From Condylostoma magnum (lineage: Eukaryota; Ciliophora; Heterotrichea; Heterotrichida; Condylostomatidae), in the NCBI GenBank assembly GCA_920105805.1, contig CAKKTI010000097.1, forward strand, positions 21,180 through 55,635: 34,456 nucleotides of DNA. The letters run 5' to 3'. Both the position numbers and the translations under genes were made by a program. The number at the start of each line of letters is the position of its first letter. Position 1 is the first letter of the stretch. Positions 10,321 through 21,555 of this stretch are shown one piece after another. The notes beneath the pieces are model-generated. The model saw only the letters and a list, made by a program, of their open reading frames with translations. It searched no databases and was not told the origin of the DNA.

Positions 10321-11088
10321 ATGGTAGAGTCCCTAGAATTGATGTACCACCCTGCATCTACTGCATCGTAAACTGTCATGTTTGTAGCTGAGTATAAAGG
10401 AATTAACTATCATCCTACTATTGTTAACTTATTTCTAAAGCCTTCGTGGTTTTTAAGGCAAAGCTCAACTAATCTAGTTCCTCTTTTGAACATATATAGA
10501 AAGGATGGTGTTTATACTATAAATGACTCCATGCCCATTGCTCAGTACTTTGATTCGTATTCCGGCCCAGCAGTTTATCCTAGGGAGGAAAATGGAGGAG
10601 TATGTCCTCTGAAAAGAGCACTTATTGACAATTTAATACTTAATTGTAATGAGCCTATTACTTAATTACAGAGGAAATTGTTGTTTATGAAGAGTCCCAA
10701 GCCTTAGGACTTGAAATAACTCAGGTAGAAGTTATAATTAGTGTAAAATGCACTAGGGGATGGAGAGTTTTTATTATAAGATAAACTTGGATTGAATACT
10801 CCTACATTAGCTGATTTTGCATTGCTGCCTGCCTTGTATAATATATAAGTGTTATCACCTGTAGTCCTTGCAGAGTAGAATATATGGAAAGATTTTTAAA
10901 ATATATACAACTGGGTTGATAGAATGGCAAATTTACCAGCTGTCAGGAAGTTTTTAATAAGTAAAACTAGAATGATTAATATAAAAAAGTGAAATGATGC
11001 TGGTGCACCTGGTATAAACCTACCAATAACAATGTACGACTCTCCCCCTGTAGTTCCTCAAGCAAAAATTTAGCTTAGTAGTTCATAA
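10321..11088 (+). CDS. Glutathione S-transferase family protein
   Basis: Predicted cytosolic GST-fold enzyme of 255 residues. The N-terminal thioredoxin-like domain begins LELMYHPASTASQTVMFVAE, the position where the catalytic Ser/Tyr/Cys usually lies. It continues through STNLVPLLNIYRKDGVY (the cis-Pro is in VPLL) to INDSMPIAQYFDS, the glutathione gamma-glutamyl-binding Asp-Ser box. The C-terminal helical domain has LNTPTLADFALLPALYNIQV, the conserved N-capping/hydrophobic-staple helix 6 (TxADF). The catalytic residue cannot be fixed from sequence alone; the pattern is most like theta/omega-type GSTs. Last gene of the tight plus-strand run. It ends TAA at 11086-11088, followed by further in-frame TAAs at 11092-11097. 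Confidence 0.85.
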
Positions 11089-11380
11089 TTATAATAAAAT
11101 GTATTTTTATGACATATAGAGATTTTTAGAGTTTTAATTATATTCAAATTGTTTAAGTAAGTTGTAATGATAATAAGGTTTAGAGGAGTGTAGTAGCCCT
11201 AGGCTTAAAAGAGAAAATATTGCTGAATTGTTTATTATAAATTTGAAGTTAAATTAAATACTATAAATTTCATACATAAACTAATACAATATATGAAGAT
11301 TGATGGCAAAAAACAGTAATATAAGCCAATAAGAACTAAATACTAATAAACATTATGTATATTGCCTTACAAATGATAAC
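11089..11380. other. AT-rich intergenic stretch
   Basis: Lies between the convergent 3' ends of the GST gene and a WD40 gene. It is rich in TAA and TTTA words. I see no protein similarity, RNA gene or repeat in it. Confidence 0.4.
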
Positions 11381-12655
11381 TTAATCTAGACTACAGTATA
11401 TAATTTGTTTAGAGTTATTTGGGCCAGCCCCTTCTCCAAACACTACAACAGAGTTCTTTAAAACAACAGATGCAATTGTATTTTAGGACTGAAATAAAAC
11501 TCTATTATTGCTTGGATTTAATAAATCTCAAAGCCGCACAGTTTTATCAGAACTTCCACTTACAACTTTATTACCTTCAATACAAACACTGTTTACATAG
11601 CTACAATGCCTTCCAATTATTCTATTATTGTTGAAATTTGATAAATCTCAAAGTCTCACAGTTCTATCATCACTCCCGCTTATCACTCTGTTACCTTCAA
11701 TACATACACTTTATACCGCATCATCATGTCTTCCAATCTCTCTATTATTGCTTGGATTTAACAAGTCCCAAAGTCTCACTATTCCATAATCACTCCCACT
11801 TATCACCTTATTGCCTTCAATACACACACTGTTCACTGCAGTATAATGTCTTCCAATCTCTCTATTATTATTTGGATTTAGTAAATCCCAAAGTCACACA
11901 GTTTTATCATCACTTCCACTTATAATAAAGCTATCTTTAATGCATACACTTCTTACAATGCTATCATATCTTCCAATCTCTCTATTTTTGTTTGGATTTG
12001 ATAAGTCCCAAAGCCACACAGTTTTATCAGAGCTTCCACTAATTACTACGTTATCTTGAATGCATACACTTCATACTGCATTTTCATGTCTTCCAATCTC
12101 TCTATGGTTGTTTGGATTTAATAAGTCTCATATTCGCACAGTTTTATCATTACTTCCACTTATAATACTGTTATCTTAAATACATAGTCCCCATATATCA
12201 TCTAAATGTTCTCCTTGATATGCTAGCAGCTTTGGAGTACTTTTAGCCTGCTTTGATATATGGTTTATTTCTAATTAATAGTAAAGCTATTTTATATGCT
12301 TTATTACATGGTCTACTCTTATATCATTCGCAAATGTTTATTATGTCTATTGTTTTGCTTGCCTATTATCTATAATCGTTTTTATTTCGTATTGAATTTG
12401 TATATAACTGTCTCATATAAATAGCTAATCACTTTCAATTTTATTGATTACTTTCTTGCCAAATGGCAATTTGCTAATAATTTCCAGATAATCCAAATTT
12501 TAAGCTATTTTTGATTCAGTTAAGCATTTGAGCGCCTTTAGGGAAATTTAAATGTTAAAAATAGATTATTTCTACTTTGCTATAAGTATAATAAGTCTTT
12601 TCATGAGTTCTTTCTCAGACGGAAGAGGAAATAATTTTTTTAGCTATAAATCCAT
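11381..12655 (-). CDS. WD40-repeat (beta-propeller) protein
   Basis: A 424-residue protein of unknown partner. Residues 1-135 are mostly helical and charged (MDLQLKKLFPLPSEKELMKR, later IAQNLDYLEIISKLPFGKK), of no recognised family. Then come six full WD40 blades and a degenerate seventh. A typical blade reads [20 protein letters not shown] followed by [17 protein letters not shown]. The blades are about 40-41 residues and close to one another in DNA. Several of the Trp in the WD pair are TGA, matching TGG in sister blades. The last half-blade (NTIASVVLKNSVVVFGEG) matches the end of the plus-strand WD40 gene at 23756-25129, so the two are paralogues with different N-terminal regions. Likely a protein-protein recognition scaffold. 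The stop is taken as TAA at 11383-11381; the true end is uncertain because all frames are open. Confidence 0.75.
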
Positions 12656-13029
12656 TTATATAAGGTCAAATTATAAAATAAAGAGTTATACATTCTGTTT
12701 ATGATAATAATTGCAAATATACTCTTTGTTAGTAATTAAATAATTAATTTTGATATTCGTTCAATAATTTCCTTTAAGATTGCCAGGGATTACTATTGAA
12801 TATACATAAATAACTAACGGACTTTGTAGTAAAAGTATTTTAAAATTCAAAATAATTAAATATGCAGAATAAACTTATGCCATTGTTCATATAATAATCA
12901 ACTCCAGACTAAGATCTATGGAATAGCTATATACTTAACAAAACATACATAATAAGTACAATAAATTGATTAAGTATTTTGAAACAAGTATTATCATAAT
13001 CTCTCATAGAAAATAAATTATTCCGATAG
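12656..13029. other. AT-rich intergenic stretch
   Basis: Upstream of the minus-strand WD40 gene. Very AT-rich with no recognisable coding pattern on either strand. It should contain the promoter of that gene, but no element is identifiable. Confidence 0.35.
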
Positions 13030-13400
13030 CTCCAAAACAGTCAACTTGTCTAGGGAGCACGGTAACTGTGTATAAGGATGATGCATTTATAAGCAGCAGT
13101 TTTTATTATGCTATGTGGCTTTAGGACTTATCAAATTCAGACAATAATAGAGAGATTGGAAGATATAAGTGCTTAGTATACAGTGTGTGTATTCAATAAC
13201 GTTTTGGGACTTATCGGATCCAAAAAATTATAGAGCAATTAAAATACATTTATAAGCGGAGAATTTTCAAATATTGTTTATGCTTAAGTAGTAGATAACA
13301 TAATAATCTTATTCGAAGTGTATGTATTGAAGGTAATAGCTATAGGTGAAAGCTAATATAGAATTGTAAAACTTTAGGATCTATCAAATCCAATAATAAA
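13030..13400 (+). pseudogene. Decayed WD40-repeat fragment
   Basis: The plus strand keeps pieces of the local WD40 blade, for example [16 protein letters not shown] followed by VYSVCIQ, and a second RSVCIEGN at about 13315. Between them the pattern ([15 protein letters not shown]) is lost or out of frame, and blade spacing is broken. It resembles the NNREIGRH-type blades of the genes at 11381-12655 and 23756-25129, on the opposite strand to its neighbour. It is most simply a degraded duplicate of that host gene family. No N-terminal domain or start is seen. Confidence 0.55.
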
Positions 13401-13612
13401 TTTCTATTCTAATCCCAATAGTCAATTACACCTATGGCTTTATAAACTTAATTATAATATATATAGAAGGTATCGGTATAAATACATCTAAATACATAAT
13501 GTACAGGAGCCTAGATTAATATGAATTTATTGTATTATGATATCAGCTTATATTCATATAATTTATTATATTCCAAACTATTGACAAACAAGTGAAAATA
13601 TCTAGAATTAGC
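13401..13612. other. Short AT-rich stretch between WD40 relic and channel gene
   Basis: Nothing recognisable on either strand. It follows the 3' end of the minus-strand channel gene. Confidence 0.3.
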
Positions 13613-13624
13613 CTATTACTTAAA

Positions 13625-16600
13625 TCAATTCCTCTGCTCTGTATATGTCTCTTTTAGGGATTTCGTAGATTCCTCTAGTTCCTGGAATATGATGGCTCTT
13701 TAGTCAATTCTTCTTTATAAAACTTATTATGGAATCGTTCTTAATTAAATACTTTTTAATAATTCGTCGTTAAAACGCTATTAAATTCGTATCTACCTTT
13801 CAACTCTGTCCTCAGCAGGTTTAATTCGTCCAAGCATTAGTTCAGTTAGTCCTTTGTTCAGTATATTAGACGCAAAACTAGCTCTATGAGTTCCTTATCT
13901 CATCCTTGAAAGTGTTTTTATACTAGGATCATGACTTCCTATACAAATTATGGAATCTCCGGGCATTACCTTCTAATAGGGTAATGGGTTAGTGATAACA
14001 ATTTATTGGTCTAGCTTCTACATTGAATCCTTTTCATTTCTTCTAGTATGCGAATCAGCCTGGTACTTCTGCGTTAAAATGGCTAAAGGAATAGCAGAGG
14101 GGTCTAATGATACTAGATTTATCAGAATTTCCTTATAATCAATTTCTTCAAGCTCCCCGAAGAATGCTTTAGGCATTTTTATTGATCTTATTAGTGAGTT
14201 TTCTTAAAAAAATGCTAAACTGGGGTCAATTTGCCTTAATCCCATTAATTTCAGTAGAATTATGATCAAATCTGCGTTATAGTAAGTCTAGCATATCATT
14301 GTTTCCAATTGGCTAGAGAAGAAAACCTTACCGGATATGTAATTAGGCCACATGTTATACCTTAGTTTCTTAAAATCATCTTTAGGGGCAGAGCCTAGAA
14401 AACGTATATAGCTTTCATCGATCAATTCCACAATAGCCTTTCCATCAATCCCAAAGTTCTCACACATTAATTCCAGTAGTCTATAACACAAAATTCCTTC
14501 TGAATCTGGTGAAAATGAGTTTTACGCTGAACTTGCCAGTATCAATACCAAATGAGCTTCTTTTATACCAGCATGGTACATTTCTTGCATATTCAGTACA
14601 TTCCCTTTTAAGTAATATACATTAGAGTTTTTACTAGCGATTTTTTCCCAATGATGATCTGCATCTTCTGCTGATATTAAGCAAATAGGCTGTTTTCCAT
14701 ATGCACGGAGCGACTGCACTAGTAACCCGAATCCCTCAACTGAGGAAACTACTAAAATATGTCCAGATAGCTTTCCATTGAGGTCTTGTTACCATAGCTC
14801 AAACACCCCTCCCTCCTCTATATCATTTTTGTATATTTCTGTGCTTAACTTCTACTTCTAGAACTACTCAGCTATTGTCTAAGACCGTTTTGGATCAGCT
14901 CCTTTCCCAACCTTATCACGATCTCCTACAAAATAACTGACTTTCTACGCAGTAACATAATCGTCAGTTATAACAAATATACTGTCCCCTCTTTACAGCT
15001 TAAACTTAGCAGGATTAATCAGAACCTCTTCTGTTGATTTAGGAGTATTTTTAGTTTTAACGCCTATTGCTAGTATTCCTTGCAGATCAGTGTATATTGT
15101 TTTTACAGCTTCTTGGAACTTCATTCCTATGAAATAATCGCTTATAGGAACACAGTAGAACTCCTAAGCAATTCCGAATCCGTATGCTTCCCCCCACTCT
15201 GTTTCTAATCCGGGGGGTATAGAACCATCTGAGGTGGTGTATAACCCGGCGATAACTGCAGGGAACCCAGGGTTATTAATAGTTACCCCCAGTATTCCCA
15301 TCTTGACCTCCTATAACGATATGACTGTATGCCACGATTTCTTGTTCTCTATAGTAAGTTGAGAAGGCCTTACCAACTGCACATAGGTCTTTATAAAGGG
15401 AGAGTAGTCTTAAATCATTCTAGCAATCAACATCGCATTGGTATCGTTAGCCTCTGGGTTAGTCTCGTGTTAATTTGTTAAAATAAACACCGACTCAGCC
15501 ATTGCTATGTTGGCTTTATTGAAAGTGTCAATGTTGGTGGAGGGGGACTCTAAGTATGACACCTTGCCTTCGAATCTCGGGTCTTCCAGTATTGAGACTA
15601 TAGCCGTTGTTGGGTATCCTTCACCCACGATTATACAGCGTGTTTTTACATTACCGTGATCCTCGTGGTAGAATTGTTTCAGGAAATTAAGCAGACTCAG
15701 CTCACTGTATGACCCGACAATCACTATATGTCGTATATCGTTGTACACTGTGTCGTACTTTGAGTAGTTGTCCATGAGCTGAGAAATCTTAGACAGTTGG
15801 TCACTGATTATACCAACCATGGCTATGATTAAAACAATTGTTATCATTCTAGATGCTGTCTTGATCGGGTATATGTCACCATAGCCTAGAGTGGAAGAAG
15901 TAACTATCATGTAGTAGAAGGCTGATAAGAAGTCAAATTCTGGGAAATCTGCGTTATAAAACGATTCTGCTTCTATGGTGTCAATAGCATGGGCAACCCC
16001 CGCGCCAATAAACAGCATTGACATTAGGGTGACTACTAAGATCATTATTTGCTTAGAAACTCCGGATGTATCAGGAGTCTAAAGTGTTGTACTCTACTCA
16101 TCTTCTATATTCACAGACTCCAGGGCCTTATACATCCTCAAAATTCTCAGAACCCTGAAAATTCGCATTGCCCTGAAAAAGCTAAAGTTAGTTCCTGAAG
16201 AAGCCGAGAATAGCTCAATATACACTGGAATTATAGTAAGCAGGTCTATTATAGACATCCTACTAGTAATAAACTCTACCTTTTTGTTAGAATAGTACAG
16301 ATGATACAGCCAGTCTATAAAAAATATAGAAGCAATTACTAAATCGAGAACTTAGAACTAAAACTCATAGTCTTCCTCATAATAAGTTCCCACTACATAA
16401 ACAACACAAGCCGATAGGGTAAGCGTTACCTCAAAAAGATCACCTATCATACTAAACGCCCCTACAATAGCCTTGAAGCTAGTTTAACTCACCTCGTTGT
16501 TCGCCTTTAAGTACTCCATGTGCTCTGCATGCGATTCTATTAAATCGTTAGAAATTCCACAATCATTTAAAATTTCACATGTATAGGGATCTACTAGAAT

Positions 16601-16720
16601 TTTACTTTGGCGTCCCATGGACGCCGTTTCCTCTATCATTGCTTCTTTTAAACGTATGTTCAAAGCATCTTCCGTGTTCATTGGAGTTGAATCATCTCGT
16701 ATTTACTCAACGTCGCTCAT
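13625..16720 (-). CDS. BK/Slo-type potassium channel with RCK domains
   Basis: Predicted voltage- and ligand-gated K+ channel of the calcium-activated large-conductance type, plasma or ciliary membrane, 1031 residues. Residues 1-80 are cytosolic. S1-S3 lie at about 84-171. S4 (FFRAMRIFRVLRILRMYK, about 178-195) has Arg at every third position, the voltage sensor. S5 is about 222-243. The pore loop reads YYMIVTSSTLGYGDIYP, with the filter at residues 277-282 as TLGYGD instead of the common TVGYGD. S6 follows at about 292-310. RCK1 begins at about 331 (RHIVIVGSYSELSLLNFLKQ) and RCK2 at about 650 (GHILVVSSVEGFGLLVQSLR). A calcium-bowl-like acidic run is not seen, so the gating ligand is open. 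Start ATG at 16720-16718, 10 bases from the divergent BTB gene. The end is TGA at 13627-13625, or TAA at 13618-13616 if that TGA is read as Trp. Confidence 0.9.
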
Positions 16721-16730
16721 AATTTATAAT
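16721..16730. promoter_or_regulatory. 10-base divergent spacer between two ATGs
   Basis: AATTTATAAT is all that separates the ATG of the K+ channel (minus) from the ATG of the BTB gene (plus). It is wholly A/T and contains a TATA core. The length is identical to the spacer at 3200-3209. Confidence 0.5.
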
Positions 16731-18059
16731 ATGTTACCTGCGAATTTGAGGAAAACTGTTTAATAGTAGTAAAGATAGACTCCCTAGAGAATTTAATAGA
16801 GAGATGCTAACCCGTCTGCTAACTCAACCAGATCTTCCAGTAGGATTTATTAAGAAATTAATCACGGGATAGACTAAATTTGTATTAAGGTTGTTGATGA
16901 TTCTAGGAAAGTCAGTAAAGAGTTTTTTTGCGATAAGAAGCTGCTAGTGGAAAAAATGAAGTACTTTGCTAGTCATTTACAGCATGATACCAGTAATGAT
17001 GAGATAGAGATATCAATTTATTGCGATGTTTTTATTTTTGAGTGGCTTCTGAAGTATATTAAGTCGTAAAGGCCAAGATTAGACACCATGAATGTAATTC
17101 CTATACTCATTTCCAGTGATTTTTTACAGATTGATGATTTGGTATAGGAATGCTTAGAGTTTTTGAAAGAAGATATAAATAATGTGCTTAAACTACCAAT
17201 TGATATGAATTGTATCAATGATGATTTAGTATACAAACTAGCTCAGATGATGACTATTGAGCACTTAGACTAAATTGATGATTAGAAGAATAAATTAGAG
17301 GAAAAGTTGTATAAGGTTAAGCTTAGATTATTAGCCAGATAATTATAGCTAAGTTAATGTGAATATTGCGATATTATATACCCTAATCAGTATCAATAGT
17401 AGCTAAACTGCCTATCAGCACCGTTTACAGTATAATTCGACGGAATTATATCCCAATTGCATTCCCCTCAGTAAAATTTCACTATATTTAAGCATCTTGA
17501 ACAGTAAAAGAAAGCTAGCTCCAAGTAATTATTTTGATTGCTTTGAAGTAGGCAGTTTATGTACTAATGTGAAAACTGTTAAATTAACTTTATAAGCAGT
17601 GACTTCCAAAACTGTTTATTTCATCTACAGCCACCGTAAAAAATTGATAAGTGAAATCTAGAATATCCTTGCTGTAAGTAATAAGTACTAATGTTTGATA
17701 CAAGGCCAACTCCATCAGGCTGTAATAACAAACTGCACTCTGTACCATAGGATCAATAAGACACAAACTATAGCACAATTTTACAAAAACTCAGTCTTTT
17801 TTAGGGCAACTGTAAAAAGCCTTTAATTAGTCATCAACTTTATGTATAAGATTAATAGTAAAGTTCACTAAAGACAAGGCCTTATCTAGAAAGTGTATAG
17901 TAAAACCAAAGAATCCAAAAACTTGCACATAAGAGATAAGATCTGCGTATGAGTGATAAGCTGTGCATGGAAAAGTTAAAACAAGATTTAGTATAAAAGA
18001 GAAGCAAGCAGCAAGTATAAGTTAGAGTGAGGCCTATTACTGGAGCTATGAGAAATTAG
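16731..18059 (+). CDS. SANBR: SANBR/KIAA1841-like BTB domain protein
   Basis: Homologue of animal SANBR (KIAA1841), a BTB protein known as a regulator of class-switch recombination in mammals; its role in a protist is unknown. 442 residues. The animal N-terminal SANT domain is absent; instead there is a Gln/Ser-rich leader of about 40 residues. The BTB domain (about 45-150) includes DKKLLVEKMKYFASHL, IEISIYCDVFIFEWLLKYIK and MNVIPILISSDFLQIDDLVQ, the last close to NVISILISSEFLKMDxLVEQ of SANBR. DMNCINDDLVYKLA and the CEYC, CENC and YPCC cysteine motifs also follow the animal protein, the latter pairs probably binding zinc. LFWLLW aligns with YWRLW of the animal protein, and both Trp are TGA (17535-17537, 17544-17546). 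Ends TAG-TAA (18057-18062). Family comparison is from memory. Confidence 0.83.
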
Positions 18060-18070
18060 TAAAATTTAAT

Positions 18071-18727
18071 ATGTAAGCCCCTAAATATGTTGAAACTAAC
18101 TTTGATTTATTGAGATAAAGGCAAAGAGACCTACAGGCACACAAGATGAAAGTTGCATAGATAAAACCGCTGATTAAAAGAGACAACAAATCAGTAAGAA
18201 AAGCGTAAAAAGGGCAGATTGTACGATAATTGTGAAAGTAGGAGGAAATTGATAAGGAGAATTTAAGGCTGTTGAATAGAATAATATCAATAACTGAGTC
18301 TAGATAGCAATGTGAAACACCGTATAGATTGAATAGAAGTCTTAATCAGTCGAATCAGATGTAAAAATAACGACTTATTAAAAGAGAAAATAGCTTATTA
18401 GCACAAAGGATTATAAGCAAATCACCTTCAATGCCTAGGACAAAATTATAAACTGATTTTAACAGTCATTGCAAACTGAAAAGAATGATATCAAAAATGA
18501 GCATTCAGAGGAAAATTAACAGTAAGTTAAAATCAAAGTCAAATGAAAATATACTAAAACTTCCCAAAATTTAACGCAGCGGAAAGGTGCATAAAAATAG
18601 TGAAGATACTAGTAAATAAATTAACTAATAAGATGGCAAATATTGTAAGAAACAAAAACTTTAGGGAAAGGTTTAAGAATAGAATTCATAAAATCGGGAA
18701 AAACGGAGAAATATCAATAAGCAATAG
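18071..18727 (+). CDS. CFAP97-family (hemingway-like) protein
   Basis: Predicted small axoneme/cilium-associated protein. Residues 8-115 carry the CFAP97 pattern: HKMKVAQIKPLIKRDN, then KQEEIDKENLRLLNRIISI and, after a linker with SLNQSNQMQKQR, a second LIKRENSLLAQRIISKSPS. This double (I/L)xxEN-xLLxRI arrangement is the family hallmark. The first in-frame Met is 18071, 11 bases after the SANBR TAG, although the same frame stays open and coding-like for about 20 codons upstream (EAYYWSYEKLVKFN). The C-terminus is uncertain: in-frame TAA-TAA occurs at 18626-18631 and TAG-TAA at 18725-18730, and from about 18590 the +1 frame looks more protein-like up to 18812. A short intron or a one-base sequence error could explain this. 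Confidence 0.65.
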
Positions 18728-18898
18728 TAAACCTATTATAAATCAAACATTTGACCTAACTTCTTACAGTAAGAATAATGTTACATTAAGCAACAAAACA
18801 ATGTTCCTTTAAACTGGCTTAAGACCACCCTTGCCTTAAAGTACAAAATTGTAACATATAAAGGCCAGTGTGTTTAAGCAAACAAGACACATCAGTCC

Positions 18899-18998
18899 NN
18901 NNNNNNNNNNNNNNNNNNNNNNNNNNNNNNNNNNNNNNNNNNNNNNNNNNNNNNNNNNNNNNNNNNNNNNNNNNNNNNNNNNNNNNNNNNNNNNNNNN
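18899..18998. other. Assembly gap (100 Ns)
   Basis: One hundred unresolved bases. They remove the 3' end of the WDR3 gene and separate it from the CFAP97 gene. The round number suggests a scaffold gap of unknown true length. Confidence 0.95.
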
Positions 18999-21148
18999 GT
19001 CTCAAACTCAAACGGTCTTATGTTTTACAGCACTTTTATGATATAATCACTCATAGTTTACCCGCCGAAGTGAGGTGGAGGCTGATTTTAACCGCCCTAC
19101 TACAAATGATTTTTATACTACTAACAAATCTCAAGTGCTTCTATCACAACCTCCCCTGCCTTTAAGCTCTGTTAATCAGGGTTTATAACCTCTACCTTTT
19201 CCTAGTCATTTTACCTTATTCCTAAATCACTTAATGAAAAATTCTAGTCTAATTCCTCGTCTCTCTACTCAGATAGAAAGATTTACTCTTAAGTTTGCTT
19301 TCAGACTCTAACGCTTTAATCAGCGCCTGATGAAACTAAATAATCTCCTTGTAAACTAATAGAAATACTTAAAACACCGGCACAATGGCCCTTTAATGTC
19401 AAAATGTGCTAGAACTTATCAATGTCCCAGTACTTTATAAGGAAATCCATACTGCAGGAAAAGGCTAGATGTGTATCAGGGACAAAACAAACTCCTGTTA
19501 TGCTTTAATCATGGGCAAAGATCGATTTTCTACAGTCACCATAGTCCAATCCCCAAATCTTCAAGTTTTTATCGGCACTGCCACTTAGTAGTAAGTAAGA
19601 ATCACTGGATATATCAAACGAGTTAATTGTTAACTTATGCCCGTATAAAGACAAGAAAAACTTTAATGAATCTGCATAATACACTACTATAGTATTATCA
19701 AGTAAAGAACTACACAAGAACTTCCCATCTGGTGTGAACTTAGACTATATCACCTCATCTTTTAATGTTAAATTGTTCTGTAGTTTAAACCCATTTCCCT
19801 TCCATGTTCAAAACTTGATGTCTTAATCTACACTTGTAGAAATAAACCCATCTTTATTGGGTAACACTTCGAAGGATGTTACCTTTCCTTAGTGGGCCTA
19901 TCTTTCCCATACTATGCTATTCGCTAGGATATCGTAGATTTAAATTAGACCACTAATAAATCCTAATACAACCAATCTGTGCCCTGGTAGTGTTTTAACG
20001 CATAGAATATGAGATGATTGTAGGTTATTTACCGGTTGTTTCTGTATAGTGTCTCATACTTTCAGCGAGTCTTGGCTTGAAGTTACTAATGTATTTGTAT
20101 CACTTAATAAATCCTAACCATTAATTCTCTGCTTATGGCCCTAATTTGTCAGGTTTTTATCAAATTACAGTAATTGTTACTTATTTGCTAATTGGAAATT
20201 AAACAGTTGTATTTAGTTTGTTTTATAAGCCATGCATAGCTTTAAATCACTCCTCTTCTTATAGAATAAACCAGCTAGGAGTCTTTCATCAGAAGTATTG
20301 CTTAATAGGCAATTATACTTATCCTGCATCAAAACCTCGATTTAGTCATCTTTTCCCTTTTCCCTCCTACGCTTCCTTCTTCTAGTTTCTAACTTTTTCA
20401 GCTCAGCATCAGATTTTTTCCTGTATATTTCATAAGAATTCTTAGTAATCACTGCAAACATTTATCCAAGATTGATCATTTAAATAACTCTGCTCTTGGG
20501 AAACTATCTAGTCAACACTCCTTACTCCTCTAAGTCATAATCAAACACGTATATATAAGGATCGGATGTACCAGCATATATAAGACCTTCAATTTCAATC
20601 ATCCCCCACACCTCCCTTCCAACAACTTTTGTATTACTACAGTACTCGCCTTCTATATTCCACGATTTGATAGTCATATCTCTACTACCACTATACAATT
20701 ACTCATTTTTCCAGATTAAACTAGTAATTCTGTCCTTATGCCCCTGAAACTTGAACTGGGGAGCATCTGATATCAAATCCCATACAATAATACTAGTGTC
20801 AGCTGATGCACTTACTAAAACAGTTTAGTTTTTAATGATAATCAATGCTGTGATTTCCGACTTATGCCCATGGAACTCATGTTTTACTGTATTATACTAG
20901 AAATCTCACACCATAACTCCTCCGTCTGTATATCCAATACACAATAACGACTTACTTTAAGCCTGATAAGTAACCCGAATTGCCTTCTTCCTAATAACCT
21001 AATTAATAAGACCCGTTCTTATACTAATAAGCTGAACACTCTCATTAGCAATTGCCAGTATGTTCTACTTTCTAACCAAAACAGGGCCACTGGTCACTAC
21101 TTGGCCAAACGCACTGTCAAACTCAAAGCCGTAGTACGATTTAGCCAT
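18999..21148 (-). CDS. WDR3: WDR3/Utp12 (Dip2), small-subunit processome WD40 protein, 3' end missing
   Basis: Predicted nucleolar U3 snoRNP/SSU-processome protein of the UTP-B complex, needed for 18S rRNA maturation. Start ATG at 21148-21146: [20 protein letters not shown], a typical N-terminus. Two seven-bladed propellers follow. Diagnostic WDR3 blades include [40 protein letters not shown] then [16 protein letters not shown], and [20 protein letters not shown]. The linker has a basic run (KGKR-type, near residue 265) that may be a nucleolar signal. The C-terminal Utp12/Dip2 helical domain begins ([18 protein letters not shown]) and is cut by the assembly gap, so about 716 codons are visible of an expected 900 or so. 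It diverges from the PLAC8 gene with 35 bases between ATGs. Confidence 0.92.
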
Positions 21149-21183
21149 TTTTTAGTACTAATATTGTATAAAAGAGCAGTAAA
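21149..21183. promoter_or_regulatory. 35-base divergent intergenic region
   Basis: Lies between the ATGs of WDR3 (minus) and the PLAC8-type gene (plus). It contains ATATTGTATAAAAGAGC, a TATA-box-like word on the plus strand about 13 bases before the PLAC8 ATG. Confidence 0.45.
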
Positions 21184-21549
21184 ATGAAAAATAATCAAGA
21201 ACAAGCTTAGCTTGTATAAAAGAATCTAAGACCCTGGTATGAAAAACTGTTTTCATGTTTCAACAACCCTGGAAACTGCCTAATCACTGCAATTCCTTTA
21301 GCATCCTGCATTGTTCAAGCAAGCACTCTATAAAAGCTTACTCAATAGTCCTTTTGCAAGTTCTACGGCAAAAGCTGCCTTCTTTTATGCATTGGATGTG
21401 GACTGAACCGTCAGTAACTACGACAAATTTACAACTTATAAGGAAGTTTACAAGGGGATATACTAACTCACCTTTTCTGCAATCCTTGCGCTACTTGCCA
21501 GGAGTACCGTGAACATGATTTCAGAGGAGAACAATTAGACTTTAAATGA
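21184..21549 (+). CDS. PLAC8-family cysteine-rich protein
   Basis: Small (121 residues) membrane-associated protein of the PLAC8/cornifelin (FCR1-like) family, members of which act in cell-size control, metal handling or ion transport. Key pattern: WYEKLFSCFNNPGNCLITAI at the start, then a second Cys cluster (CKFYGKSCLLLCIGCGLNRQ) and the family signature GDILTHLFCNPCATCQEYRE near the end (FCxPCxxxQExRE). Hydrophobic segments around residues 30-45 and 62-75 fit the usual membrane contacts. The frame uses TAA/TAG for several Gln. It ends with TGA at 21547-21549, one of the few genes here that seems to stop at TGA. The next gene ends on the opposite strand only 6 bases away. Confidence 0.85.
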
Positions 21550-21555
21550 ATTTAT

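Noticed and set aside
11419-11925. Plus-strand Tyr/Leu/His-rich repeated frames
   Set aside because: They are the antisense of WD40 blades in the minus-strand gene at 11381-12655; the repetition comes from the blades.
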